Part shown: positions 10,227 through 21,986 of the stretch, piece by piece
Numbering within the stretch: the first letter of the stretch is position 1
How the letters are laid out: each line of letters starts with the position of its first letter
Assembly (NCBI GenBank): GCA_036023115.1
Contig: JAYKKT010000091.1
Location: 34,955,501 to 35,019,500 of the forward strand
Source: Brasenia schreberi
Lineage: Eukaryota; Streptophyta; Magnoliopsida; Nymphaeales; Cabombaceae
Direction of reading: 5' to 3'
DNA: 64,000 nucleotides
Position numbers and translations under genes: made by a program
Notes under the pieces: model-generated
Told to the model about the DNA's origin: nothing
The model's database searches: none
The model's input: the letters and a program-made list of their open reading frames with translations, nothing else

Positions 10227-12153
10227 CTGGAAATAGAAAACGATTCTCAAGATTTGAAACTCGAACTGGTAGAACCAAGTAACGTCGAAAAGACGGACAA
10301 AAAAAAAGGGGTAAAACTGAATATCAAGGGAGCCATGAAAAAATATGAAAACAAGACGAATTCAGGAAAATAATCTAAGCCTTTTCAAAAGCATGTTCAC
10401 AATAATAATATCAGACAATCATCAATAAATTATGCTAAACCGAAGGATCTTTGGAAGAAAACGAAGAAAGTTGGCATCAACACATTGGGAAGAGTTCAAA
10501 ACCCCATGACATATTTTTACCGAAGCGACGAAACAATATGAAAACAAAATGAATTAAGGAAAACCATCTAAATCTTCTTGAGAAAATGATAGGAACAGGA
10601 ACAAACGAGATCCTGGAGAATCCGCTTCTCAAGACCAAGAGTTGGAAGAAAGGGGAAACCGTACGTGTATCCGCGGAGGCGGGTTTCTGTGGAGAATCCG
10701 CTCCTGAAGGAGAGGTCTTTTGGCGATTCTTAGAATATGGCGAGGGCTGCAATGGGGTTTCATGCGTTTTCTCACCAAGTGCACGTACAGAAACGAACAA
10801 CAAAGTCGAGAAACAGTAAATGTATCAGAAGAAAATGAATGTAAACACGAGTATCAAATGCTGAACACAAGAATTGCAGGAAGTTGGCAATGGTGGCTCA
10901 ATCTCTAGGCTTTCGAGAGAGAGATAGAGAGAGGGCCGGTGGTGAAAAGAACTGATAAGCTGTCCTTCCAACGGCTCCGGATATTCTGTAGAAAATGGAA
11001 AGCGACCGTTGGGGAATATTGAGAAAGTCTCACAATTTCAGCAAGTTAGCTTTTTTCAGGAATAAAAGAAAATCCTCCAAATAGTTACTAATGTTTTCTG
11101 ATCCTTTTGCTTTGGTATGTATTAAGTAACGTAAAAACCTTCTTTTGCCCTTCTTAAAAAACAAAACGAAAACCTTTTTCTTATATCTACAGAACAAGAC
11201 TTTTCCCTGAATTTCTCGACGGACTGACAAGCATTCAACCTTTTTCTATGTGTAATGGTCAACAACTGATCTGATGACAAAACAAAAAGGTGGCCATGAT
11301 AATTAAATAATTGTTTGAAAAGTCTTCAGTTAATTTTCTATTTATGTTAATTACATTTTAGTATAATATGTCATCTAATAATAGCAACCAAAATTAGTAT
11401 GTCTTGCATTTATTAGTCAAAAAATTAAAGTTGAAAAAATTGATTAAAGCTAATAATTAATTGATATTAACTATATTTTAATTTAATATTTTAATGACTT
11501 AATGGATCTGAAGTTACAGATATTACCAATTAAGTATGTTCCGATTAATAAGGAACTATATTGACCATAAATTATTTAGTTTAATATTTATTTTATGACA
11601 TTCACTAAACGTAGTCTATTTGATATTTATTAATTAACTGATGTTTTAAACTAAAATAAATAATTTTATACTTGGCGTGTGGCTTTGTGACATAACCAAA
11701 TTATGTATCTAATTTGTTACAGGGTGGCGGCAAATTTCTATTGATCATGTACTGGTTAATTTTCTTTTAAAGGTTAATGGTACGCTTGAACATAAAAAAA
11801 TCGCAACACAAACACAACTCGACACGACTACATTCGCTATTCGTCCAAGGTAAAATGAAAAAAATCGTTGATCCGTTTCTGCAACAAGATAACTCAAAAC
11901 ATGAAATTGCTAGTAATTCTTTACGAAAATCTAGCAGATAGATAATTAGGAAACTCCCGTCCAGTATTCTACTCTCTCACATATCTGAAACTTACCATCT
12001 AGTTACTTGCCAAAATGTGGTTCCTAAGAAATCACTCTGATGAAGGAAGGAGTGCTCTCCATTTAAGGTTCCCAAATAAGTGATCAGGTGGATAAAAGAC
12101 ATACGAAGTGTGCCCAACACAAAACTCGTATTTGCAGCAGAAGAGTGGTGACC
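10227..12153. other. intergenic, AT-rich; no gene recognised
   Basis: 10430-10950 has a few open frames of around 100 codons on both strands with no recognisable motif; a GA-rich tract lies near 10915-10935. 11030-11990 is very AT-rich with no repeat structure that I can define. It may include the promoter of the B3 gene. Confidence 0.5.
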
Positions 12154-13247
12154 ATGGAGGAGTGTCGTATCGCAGCCAAACACAAGAAAGCCAGGTATAA
12201 TAAGTTTTCAGTTTCTTCTGAGAGTAATTAATTCACCAAAAGCCATGCTAGCTTATTTCTAAGCCATGTAATTGGTTTTCTGTTGCTGGTTCTCTCATCT
12301 GTGAAAAGAGTTCGGTGACTTGGTAATCAATGTAGATGGCAGAAAACGATGAATTTTGTGTATTATCATATCGTATCAATGTGGTCACAAAAACCTCATC
12401 TTCAATACACGCACACACTTGAATCCAACCTTTGGAGTGCATGCGTTAATTTTGTATTTTGTCTTTATGACATGAGCAGATACTTGCACAGCCCTGTTGA
12501 TGAGGACCATGGCTTCATATTTGAGAAGGTTATGACAAAAACAGACGTGTCTCGGCACCACCAGAGGCTCATCATACCTAAAGCTGCAGTATCCTTCTTC
12601 CCAAGCCCTGGATCCATGGTTCAGCTTGTGGTTCCTCTTATGGGTACCTGGGTTTTCGAGTTTAACGTTTGGAAGGAAGGAAGGATTCATGTAATAAAAA
12701 GGTGGCATGACTTTGTAGTTGATAACAACCTCGAAGTTGGGCATGTGGTTAGATTCTTCCGCGGCAACAACAGCTTTGAGTTCACCGTTGTATTGATAAA
12801 ACCGAACCCGAAGCCTGCATTACTTCTTAAGCCTTCACCGATTGCCATCAGGCTGTTTGGGAAGTGGATTGAATATTATAAAAACGATCAAGAAACTGAG
12901 GACGAAACGAGGGTGGGCAAGATGGAAGAGGAGAACACAAGGTACGTAGCTCTTTTCTTAGTAGCTCTTGTTCTTCTAATTAAATGTGATGTATATGAGA
13001 GTAAGTTTTGGATTACAGGAGTTCAGGGTCAAACTCAGGTGCAAAGGGTGACAATAACTGTGATAGTTTTCTTAGCTTGGGCCTGGCCGCAGGCAACCAT
13101 GGCTCAGGATTCACCGCAGATGAGCCGTCAAGCTCCATATCTGCATCTAATTCATCAACTCTGCAGTTTCAGAAGTCTGTGGATGTGAAAAAGGTCAGCT
13201 TCAGTTGTCGTGCACCATATACAAGTTTCTCTTGGGACGGTTCCTAA
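12154..13247 (+). CDS. B3-domain protein, three exons (243 aa), probable transcription factor
   Basis: My gene model joins 12154-12194, 12480-12941 and 13019-13247. All introns are GT-AG, all phases agree, and the stop is at 13245-13247 (732 bases, 244 codons). The B3 DNA-binding fold lies at about residues 22-105: FEKVMTKTDVSRHHQRLIIP, then FNVWKEGRIHVIKRWHDFV and NNLEVGHVVRFFRGN, a typical order for B3 domains. An acidic linker (DQETEDETR) follows. The last exon is Ser/Gly-rich and contains FLSLGLAAG, an LxLxL arrangement resembling an EAR repression motif. The protein would act in the nucleus as a DNA-binding regulator, possibly a repressor. At 243 aa with a single B3 it is a small family member; I cannot place it in the RAV/NGA, ABI3 or REM branch with certainty. 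The chosen ATG is the first in the exon carrying the matching phase; further 5' exons cannot be excluded. Confidence 0.78.
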
Positions 13248-13310
13248 TCGGATAGCATTGGCAATCAGAAAAAATGCATGTATCATTCATATTAATGGTT
13301 TTTGCTCCAC

Positions 13311-13490
13311 CATCTGCTATTTTGCATCAGAAATGATGTTTCAAGCAGATGAAACAATCTTGCCCTTCGATTCTGCAAAGATATTTGCCTCATTGTTGGC
13401 GTTCTGATCCATCCGCTTTTTTGCATCAGAAATGATGTTTCAAGCAGATGTACAGCCTTGCTCTTCAATTCTGCAAAGATATTGGATTAA
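13311..13490 (+). repeat. two-copy tandem duplication, about 99-bp period
   Basis: TTGCATCAGAAATGATGTTT starts at 13322 and again at 13421, followed in both by CAAGCAGATG and a similar CTTCRATTCTGCAAAGATATT segment. It lies just downstream of the B3 stop codon, probably in the 3' UTR or flank. Confidence 0.85.
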
Positions 13491-14330
13491 TTATGGGCAT
13501 TTGATTTTTGTCTATTTCTCATGAGTGTGTATTAGCTGCAGTTTAAACATCAAAGAAAGTTTTTTTTACCCAATATATCAAAGAGGTTTGGTTGATTGTG
13601 TGCATGAAGGCATGTCATACTAGCACCAAATTTGCTAAGCCATGAGGGCAAGTTTTACTGACAGGAAAGTACTGTTAGCAGACAATCATATTACCATTTG
13701 AAATAAGATAGGCCCACGCTTGAAGAAAAGAATCTCCAATTTCAAGTTGGTAGCGTTACAAGCTTAGGTTATCAAACTCTAATATGGACTGAACGAGCCT
13801 TGATATAGTAAGAAAGCTTTTTGAATAATTTCCATGCTAATTGAAGCTTGAGTTGGACCCCAGCCTAGTATGATATTTGCTCAAACCACTCTTCTCCATG
13901 ATCCACGTCTTGGTTGTGTCTGCATAACTGGTCATCCTAGCGGCTGAACATTATATTATTTGGGCTGAGAAAATCAATACTTCAGCAAAAAAAGTAATAC
14001 AGTAAACTCAGATATTCTGTGGAACTCCATAAAGAAAGATTGATCTCTCATTGGTTGTCAATCCCTAAGTTATCCTCTTGAAATATCAACAAATGGCTGC
14101 CTTGCACTAGACTTCCTTGATCTCAATCTGGTGGAGAAACACCGTTATCCCCAAAACAGAAACATGTTCGCCATGTATATGCACCAATCATACGTTTGGC
14201 AAGTAAATTGGCTAAACCAACCGAACAAGAACTTCTTTAATCAACTCAGAATTCTGCTCATGTTCAGCTTGTTATCTCCAATTCAAACTTGGAACGAACT
14301 TAGGAGAGGCCAACTGAAATGAAAATTCAA
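13491..14330. other. no gene recognised
   Basis: Non-coding between the B3 gene and the start of the DUF1218 duplication unit. No repeats or motifs were identified. Confidence 0.5.
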
Positions 14331-14894
14331 CATCTCGTGTTCAGTTCATATAGCTGATGAGCCAGATCATGCTCATCTCATGCAGATCACAACCTAAGAA
14401 TGAAACTCATTAACTAAACCCACAAAACATTTACCAGCTCTGACCACATTTATAAGATGATCAACCATGCTTTCAATCCCATGAGAATGGCATCCTGTAA
14501 ACCGTGTGTGGGTGTGCATGCATGCATGCTCAGAGAGAGGGTGTGACTTTTGGAGTGGATGCCAGTCAGAGAAACCTTGGTGCTTCATTTGTAAAACAAA
14601 AGCCATCCGCCCATGCACCCAATATTAAACACAAAATGACCTGTAAGAAATGGCTTCGTGTTGCTACTCAAGCTCAATCCAGAATCTAATTAATTGTTCT
14701 GACAATTACCTGAGAAATAACCATAAAACAGCAATTATCAAAGCCAAGCATTTCATAAAAGAAATCGATCACAGAACAAGAACAATGATTGCATAAACTT
14801 ACATCCCTTATTACATAAAACACGACCCACATTCAAGTCTCACAATGTACAGAACTTTGAGGCAACCATCTTCAAGCTCAGGTTGATACATATT

Positions 14895-17800
14895 TCAAGG
14901 ATTTTGCAACCGGTTATAAGTCTGAGGTGGAATATGAGGGTAGCCTAATGCAATGTCTGGAGGATTTTGATGGCTACTAACCCTGAAAGCAGAACTTTTT
15001 GCAGAAGATACAGTGATATAGAAAAAAAATTTGAGGAAAATAGTAGCAATAGAGAGGATTGAAACACCGGCAAAAACGCCAGGCATCATCATGGGGCAGT
15101 AGTAACCCTGGTACATGTCTTTCTCCCCATGCTGACCTTTTGAGGCAGCCCCAAGAATAAACAACACAAATGCTATGACAAATGTTATCCTGATACAAGC
15201 GAAAGGATGAGACATCGTATGCATCTATCTGAATATGGTAAGCAACTTTTAAATTTCAAAGATCAAAAAGCTATCAACTATGTCACACAGACACCTCTAA
15301 GAGGTGAAGTATCGGCACCGACACTGGTGCGACACCAACACCGACATCGTGTCAAAGGCACCGACACGGCAACGTGTCAAAGGCACTTTTTGGGTACGGT
15401 CAAAGTGTTGAAGGCCAGAACCATCTGTTTTTGTGTTTGTGCAGATTAGGTTAAACGCAGCTCAGAAGTCTGCTTGCGTTATTCCAACCCGCAGCAGTGC
15501 AGCTCCTTCGAGTCTTCGACTACCTCCTTCGATTTGACTACTTCTTGCACCTTTTGCTTCCTGTAACTGGTAAGTTTCTCCACCGTTTCTCTCTTTGATT
15601 AACTTGCTTGGAGAGGTGAAGAGGGTGAGGAGGGTTGCTGCATTTTTTTCAAAGGTATTTGCTAAAAGTTATAAGTTGATATTCCTGATATGAAGAAAGC
15701 AACACATATTGTTTCACTTTTCTATGTCACGATCAAACATAAAATTCTCACTAAAAGAACGTTGAACACGTTTTGCCTAAAGGAGGCATGATCAAAATAC
15801 TCTGTTCAAATTTTCCATCTCACTTAGGAACTCCAAGGGAAGAATAAAATTACAGAAACTCGGTATGAATTACACAACTTTAAAGAACTACAGATGTAAA
15901 GATGCATATGTTGGTGTCGACTGACAAAATGGTGTAGTCCCTTATAGTGAAGATCTATGATTTCTCAGGTAAAGTTTCATTTTATTTATCAAACATTAAG
16001 ATTTGATTTCCTTTTGATCTTGACTTATGTTTACAATAATGATAAAATTAGTAGTTGTTTACTTGTTTTGCTTTATATTATGTTTGAATATTATATACCT
16101 TAGCCGTGTCCCCACACCCAATATTTTTGAAATTTATCGTATTCCGTACCCGGACCCGTGTCCGCACTCGTGTATAGGCTATCAAATTACTCAAAAATTC
16201 AAGGCACATGAAAGATAGGGCAACTCAATCATTACAATTTAGGGATACAAATGTTTTAACAAGCAGCAAAATTACTAGCAGCAAGATCAAGGTTCAGCCA
16301 AAATTGAAAAAAAAAGTTGTGCTTGTAGTTGGTATACATTTGGTTAAACCACCGATAAGAGCCATGTTCTGGATGAAGTCCAAACTTGTACCTGAGCTTG
16401 AAGTAGTGAGAGCACACCAGCAAAAACACAACGCACACAATAAATCAACAGCAAGCATCACCATTCCATCCCGCCTCTATTACTTAATTAATGTCTTAGC
16501 TGCTTTTTTTTCTCCTCCATGATCTGTTGGGGCAAAATCTGTCCATCCATGATCATGGCAAGGTCCTAGTTGCTCACCCCTTCGAATATATTGGGCAACA
16601 TTTTCTCCACCACCACGGTTCAGTGCCATAACTCTAATATTTCACACCACAAGCAGATAACGTCTCCAGAAAAAAGGATGTTTACCATGAGATGATACAG
16701 CAGATCACTGCACATATCCCCTTACAACCAGATGGAAGTGGATGCTTCCGACAACAGATGCAACCAGCAGATATACTGAGGATTAATTGGTCTATCATGA
16801 GAGAAACAGCTGCTGCCAAACTAAGCCCTAATGCAGATCTCCTTGGATACATACAGGTCCAAGCCTCAGTCAATATAACATCATCATGGTGCAGGTTAAA
16901 TGGAAGATCCAATTAAAAGAAGCTCAAAAAATATACTGAGATTGGGCTAAAGATCGCTTATGCAGATTCAATATGCTATTCACAAACATCATTACAATAA
17001 TAAAAGTAATTTTAAATACAATCTTGGGTCCATAAAAAAGGACATGCCACTAGCTTGAAGGAGCAAATTGACTGCTTTAGAATTTGCAGTTTTGTTATTT
17101 AAAGTCGACTAAGATCTCATGTTTGACTAAATTTCAAAATAATAAGAGCCAATGCCTCCACTTGGGTACACTATTTCTTCTCTAACCGTGTTGCTCTTCC
17201 TTAAACAGAAGGGTCTCTTGAAATTGAACCAACTCCACTGGTATGAGATGCTACATATTGTCCTTTTTCTTGATATCTGCTCAAATTCTCGAAGTCGTCC
17301 TCAATCACCTTGACATCTACCTCAATACACTACTGTCTTTTTTTCAAGTATTCTCAAGGGGCATATAATCTTGAGGTTGGGATAGACCCCAATCACCTAG
17401 TTCTGAATTTCTTTATCCTTTCCTTTGCAGCTTCAGATGTTGTGGCATTTGGGAGTTTATAGATTCTCACGCTCTTGACATGCCTTTGCATAACTTTCTT
17501 TCCAACAAGATAATTTTTTACAGCAAGATCCCTCCATGAAAAACAATACCACAAGAGGATGTAGCAGTCAACCTGTTTTTGAGAAAAATCCCCCAACGTT
17601 TTCCAGTGATCTCGTTAAAAAAAGGTTTGGAAATGGTTCAATCCTTTATGTATGAGAGATTGCATTTCATGAAATCCCACAATTAAAATTTAAAGCAGCA
17701 GAAGAGGTCAAAGGATGTGACCTTAACAACAAAAAGTATACAATGTGCAAAAGTCAATTACAATTTAAAATTACATATCAACGCCCAAGACAACAGCCTC

Positions 17801-18559
17801 TTACCAAGGTATGCTCCTTAACGTGATATACAAGACTATTAGCTAACAGATATGAGACACGATCACCTAGTGATGCAGGTGCTTTCTATATCGTAGAGAT
17901 ACATTTGTAACTACAGCCATGCCAATTCCTATTTGAAGACCAATTTGAAGACATGATTCAACAGAAAAAACAATTTCCAGTTTCAACGTTAAAAACTCAT
18001 CATCTGGAAATTCCAGTACCAGCCTGATTCATTAGTGTTGTTATAATGTTCGATGGAGGTGCAATATTGAAATTTTTATAAAGAAAAGCTCATGATCCAT
18101 ACAAGTCTATTCTTCTAGGTGTTCTTTCATTCTCATCTAATTAGACACGATATGCATATGAAATACAAAGAAGAAAAACAACTTTAAAACTCCAAAATTA
18201 CCATTCAGAGATCTCCGTTACGTCGAGAATGATTGAATTAGCTTCAACCAACCAATGATAGACGAAAGCAAAATAAAAGGAAAAAGACTAGCATCAACAA
18301 GCAGAAAATATTCATTAAACATCGAAGTCCTAACAGATGAACTCGTTCCCAGAAACGATAGAATCTACAGCATGATCCCACACAAGCCAAAAGGTTCTAG
18401 CACCCAACTCACAAATTGCAAACGTATAAAGGAAAAGACATCAAGAGTCTTAAGGAAGCATACTCTGACGCTCTTGGCTTTTGCTGCAAACCCAAGAATA
18501 GTAGCCACTGTACCAACGAAACCAGCCAAAGCACACACGAAAAAAACCCTTCTCTCCAT
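14895..18559 (-). CDS. DUF1218 membrane protein, copy A (197 aa if spliced as in copy B); first acceptor site mutated
   Basis: Three exons on the minus strand: 18464-18559 (MERRVFFVCALAGFVGTVAT..., 32 codons), 16686-16888 and 14895-15189. Exon lengths and phases match copy B. The family is the plant DUF1218 group (MWL/VCC-type), small four-helix membrane proteins linked in Arabidopsis to lignin and vascular or embryo patterning. Visible family marks are the hydrophobic N-terminus, YPRRSALGLSLAAAV, the Cys-rich SAGCICCRKHPLPSGCKG, and HGEKDMYQGYYCP before the last helix. Oddities: the acceptor before exon 2 reads CTGCAC where copy B has CTGCAG, so the AG is lost. The next AG in the exon (ACTGAG, 24 bases in) would remove eight codons but keep the frame. 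A Gly in helix 2 is Asp here (MIDQ versus IIGQ in copy B). Either an altered protein or an incipient pseudogene. Intron 2 carries a 900-bp transposon. Confidence 0.8.
15270..16185. mobile_element. 900-bp non-autonomous DNA transposon with 8-bp TSD (hAT-like)
   Basis: Body 15278-16177, flanked by GCTATCAA at 15270-15277 and 16178-16185. The matching place in copy B (22359-22366) has a single GCTATCAA with otherwise collinear flanks, proving that this is an insertion. The ends are imperfect inverted repeats, CTATGTCACAC on the left and CTATACACGAG as the reverse complement of the right end, with GACACGG/CCGACAC-rich subterminal sequence on both sides. An 8-bp duplication fits the hAT superfamily. 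There is no transposase coding sequence. Superfamily assignment is tentative; the insertion itself is clear. Confidence 0.85.
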
Positions 18560-18990
18560 CCTTTCTTCACGCCGACGCTTCTCCAACTCCTTCAGCAGCA
18601 CAAACAATGGAAGGTAGAGGGCAGCAAAGAAGAACAAGGCACCTCTCTCTCTCTCCCCGAATGCTTGGATTATCAGGACAGATTTCGTCAATGGTTTTTG
18701 GATAACACAAGAAACAGCATTCTGAAAACCACGGGAGACAAAATTCAACTCCTCTGCGTTTCCCACAGTTTTCTATTGCTTCAAAAATGGTGAGGTCTCA
18801 TCACTTGTTCAAGAAGCCGTTGGGTGTGTGGGGTGGGGGGCGTCCCTCCAAACTCCAATATCAGGAAGTGCAACCGAATGTCACACTTGTGGGAAGTGCA
18901 CCCGGCTGTCAAAATCCTTAGCGCTTGGTTTTTAAGTTCTGCAAACTTTGGAGGGAGATGCACGGTCTCCAGCTGCCGCTTTTTTTTGTT

Positions 18991-19980
18991 AAATAGCTAG
19001 CTTTTGAAAATTTACTTCATCTAAAAGCATTTATTTAAAAAAAATAACGGTAAAAAATTTACAGATTTTTTTGCTCATGAGAAAAAAAAAGAAAAAGTTA
19101 CAAGAAGAGCACCAGCTCACCTACCAAGGGGCCGATTCACAAATTCAATGTGATGAGTTTGACACCCGAGGAGCCCCATCTGGCTTTAGCGTCTCCATAA
19201 GAGGCCGAAGACTAACATACAGGCATGCACCAAGTGTGGCGTTTCTGGTTGTGTCATTCGAGCGAAGTGTAGAGTTGTAATGTCTTGCTTGTGTCATTCG
19301 AGCCAAGTGTAGAGTTGTAATGTCTTTTCCTGGCTGTGGCTATCTTTTTGTCGTGTAGATCTGATTACTTGCCTGTGTAGCTTCTCAGGTACACCTGCAA
19401 CGAAAGAACAAAGGTATGTTGTTTCTGTTTGAGGTTTTCTACTCAACGGGGTTTACTTGAGAAGATTTCTATTGATATGTTTTTGTTGATCTCTGTGATT
19501 GTATCCATTGCTCTGTATTTATAAAACAGCGTGTGCTCCTTCCTTCCTAGTTTATCTCACTGGACTTTCCTCTTCAGGTGCCCCTAAAATCGGATTGTTA
19601 TCATCTATTTTCGTAACGATAAAACGGTTTCATCCTTTACAGCCGTTACAATCATCCTTTCCATAACCGTGACCACAGATAATGGTTGGATGACCAGTCC
19701 AACCATTTTTGTGATAGGTTGCCGAGAATGGCCACAGCCTTATATCTCCCACTTTGACATTCGAGCCAAGTGTACTGACATACTGGTTTTCCTCTCATTT
19801 TTACGAGATTTTCCTAGTAATATCATTTCATGAGTGCTATTACAATCACTACCCATTGTGTGGTTATTTACCTACACAACAATCAAACATATCTCAAGCC
19901 CATGTTCACAACATGTTTCGAAAAAAACTCTTCTGTTATGCCTTCAGTGCCAACATATCATTTGTTGGCATGTATGAGAG
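18991..19980. other. spacer with one short SINE-like piece
   Basis: Positions 19107-19180 resemble the SINE-like units at 34900 and 44698 (CAGCTCACCTACCAAGGGG ... ATGAGTTTGACACCC). A near-duplicate phrase (TGTGTCATTCGAGC.AAGTGTAGAGTTGTAATGTCTT) occurs twice at about 19250-19325. No genes are seen. Confidence 0.5.
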
Positions 19981-21087
19981 AATATTTCCTTTCTCATAAC
20001 CATATCATGAACATAGTGTTATTTAACCATTATATGCTTGATTTTAGATTTATCAGCTCCACTCTTGATAAGAGTAATTGCTGCATTGTTATGAGAGTAA
20101 ATGACAACAGGCTCGTCAGCTATTTGCAGCTTCAAATCACATATGAAGCGGCTTATCCAAATAGCACTCGTTGCAGTCATACACCAAGCCACATACTCAG
20201 TTTCCAGTATATGCAATCCTACACAACCCTATTTCTTACATGCCCAAGAAACATCACCACCTTTAAATAAGAATATTTACCCTGAGGTAGATTTGTTGTC
20301 ATCTTTACTTTCAGCAAAGTCAACATCTTAGTATCTTACTACTTTCATTTCATATGCTTTAAAACACAACTTTAAGTCTCTTTTTCCTTTCAGATATCTT
20401 AAAATCCTTTTAATACTGTCATCCAAGATTACTTTGATATCTACTCACAAGACCAACAACAAAGTTTATATCTGATCTTGTACACAACATAGCATACATC
20501 AAGCTACCTACAGCTTGTGCATAAGGAACGTTAGGCTTATTGTCTACTTCACCGGGACAATCAGCCTTACTTATTTTAATCCCTTTTGCAACGGGTGTAA
20601 CAGTAGACTTGCATTCACCCATTTTGAACTTCTTGAGTATATAATCAACATATCTCTCATAACTTAGGCATAAGAGTTTAGATTCTCTATCTCGAGAGAT
20701 CTTTATACCTGGGATATAGGATGCTTCTCCCATATCCTTCATTTCGAACCTTGAGTTTAATCATGACTTGTTTTGATAATCATCTCATTGTCATTCTGAA
20801 TCAATAATATCTCATCTACATATAATGATAAGATAACAAAGTGACTCCCACTCTTCCAAACATATACACAGTGATCAAGTTCATTAGCCACAAACCCAAG
20901 TTCAATAATGACATTTTGAAAAGTCAAATACCATCAGCGAGGTGGCTGTTTCAGGTCATATATGGATTTTCTTAACCTATACACTTATCTTCTTGACCTT
21001 AACTATAAATCCTTCGGGTTGCTGCATGTATTTGATTTCATCTAAATCTCCGTTTACAAAAAGTGTTTTTACATCTACAAGTTGCAC
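19980..21087 (-). mobile_element. Ty1-copia pol fragment (RT and RNase H), degenerate
   Basis: Minus-strand frames give, from 21087 downward, the RT word QLVDVKTLFVNGDLDE, then MKDMGEASYIPGIKISRD, YILKKFKMGECKSTVTPV and YAQAVGSLMYAMLCTRSDI, and then RNase H words ETEYVAWCMTATSAIW and SHNNAAITLIKSG. No LTR or gag is present. The sequence is close to the copia in the DUF1218-B intron (KMGERKF..., VDCPGEGDDKPN), so both come from one family. Its upstream end at 21087 abuts a scrap of DUF1218 intron. Confidence 0.88.
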
Positions 21088-21414
21088 GTTAAATGGAAGA
21101 TCCAATTAAAAAGGCCCAAAAAATATATCGGATTGGGCTAAAGATAGCTTATGTAGATTCAAGAAGCTATTCACAGGCATCATTTCAATAATAAAAAGTA
21201 ATTCTAATACAATCATGGGTCCATATAAAAAGACATGCCATTAGCTTCAAGGAGCAAATTGACTGCTTTAGAATTTGCAGTTTTGTTATTCAAAATCGAT
21301 TAAGATCTCATGTTTGACTAAATTTCAAAATAAAAAGAGCCAATGCCTCCACTTGGGTACACTATCTCTTCTCTAACCGTGTTGATCTTCCTTTAACAGA
21401 AGGGTCTCTTGAAA
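21088..21414. pseudogene. relic of a third DUF1218 locus (intron 1 piece)
   Basis: Starting with GTTAAATGGAAGATCC (the exon 2/intron 1 border of copies A and B), this piece is collinear with 16893-17220 and with 24479-25120. It ends at AGAAGGGTCTCTTGAAAATT, where it changes without a gap into the 3' flank of copy B (homologous to 14325 in copy A). It is a leftover of a further duplicate, or the scar of an unequal exchange. It has no coding value. Confidence 0.8.
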
Positions 21415-21986
21415 ATTCAACGTCTCGTGTTCAGTTCATATAGCTTATGAGCCAGCTCATGCTCATCTCATGCAGATCACCTAATTTTGAAAATCATGAA
21501 CTAAACCCACAAACCATTTACCAGCTCTGACCACATTTATACACTGATCAACCATGCTTCCAATCCCATGAAAATCGCATCCTGTAAACTGTGTGTGTGT
21601 GTGTGTGTGCATGAATGCGTGCTCAGAGAGAGGGTGTGACTTTTGGAGTGGATCCCATTCAGAGAAACCTTGGTGCTTCATTTGTAAAACAAAAGTCATC
21701 CGCCCACACACACAATATTAAACACAAAAAGACCTGTAAGAAATGGGTGTGTTGCTACTCAAGCTCAATACAGAATCCAACTAATTGTTCTGACATTTAC
21801 CTGGGAAATAACCATAAAAAGAGCAATTATCAAACCCAAGCATTTACAAAACGAAATTGATCACAGAACAAGAGTAATTATATATTAACCTTACATCCCT
21901 TATTACATAAAACACGGGCAACATTTAACTCTCACAATGTACAGAACTTTGAGGCAACCATCTTCAAGCTCAGGTTGCTACATATT

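Larger units (their letters stand above)
14330..18990. repeat. segmental tandem duplication, unit A (DUF1218 locus)
   Basis: From about 14330 (GAAAATTCAACATCTCGTG) to about 18990 the sequence is homologous in order to 21415-33200. It includes the 3' flank, all three exons, both introns and several hundred bases upstream of the start codon. Unit A is shorter because unit B carries later insertions. Confidence 0.9.

Noticed and set aside
10477..10819. Opposed ORFs of about 108 and 77 codons upstream of the CDC20 pseudogene
   Set aside because: They are mirror frames in a GC-richer stretch with no recognisable domain; they might be decayed 5' sequence of the CDC20 copy but cannot be supported.
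18255..18793. Plus-strand ORFs overlapping DUF1218-A exon 1
   Set aside because: They are shadows of the minus-strand exon and its upstream region; the same shadows occur at copy B.
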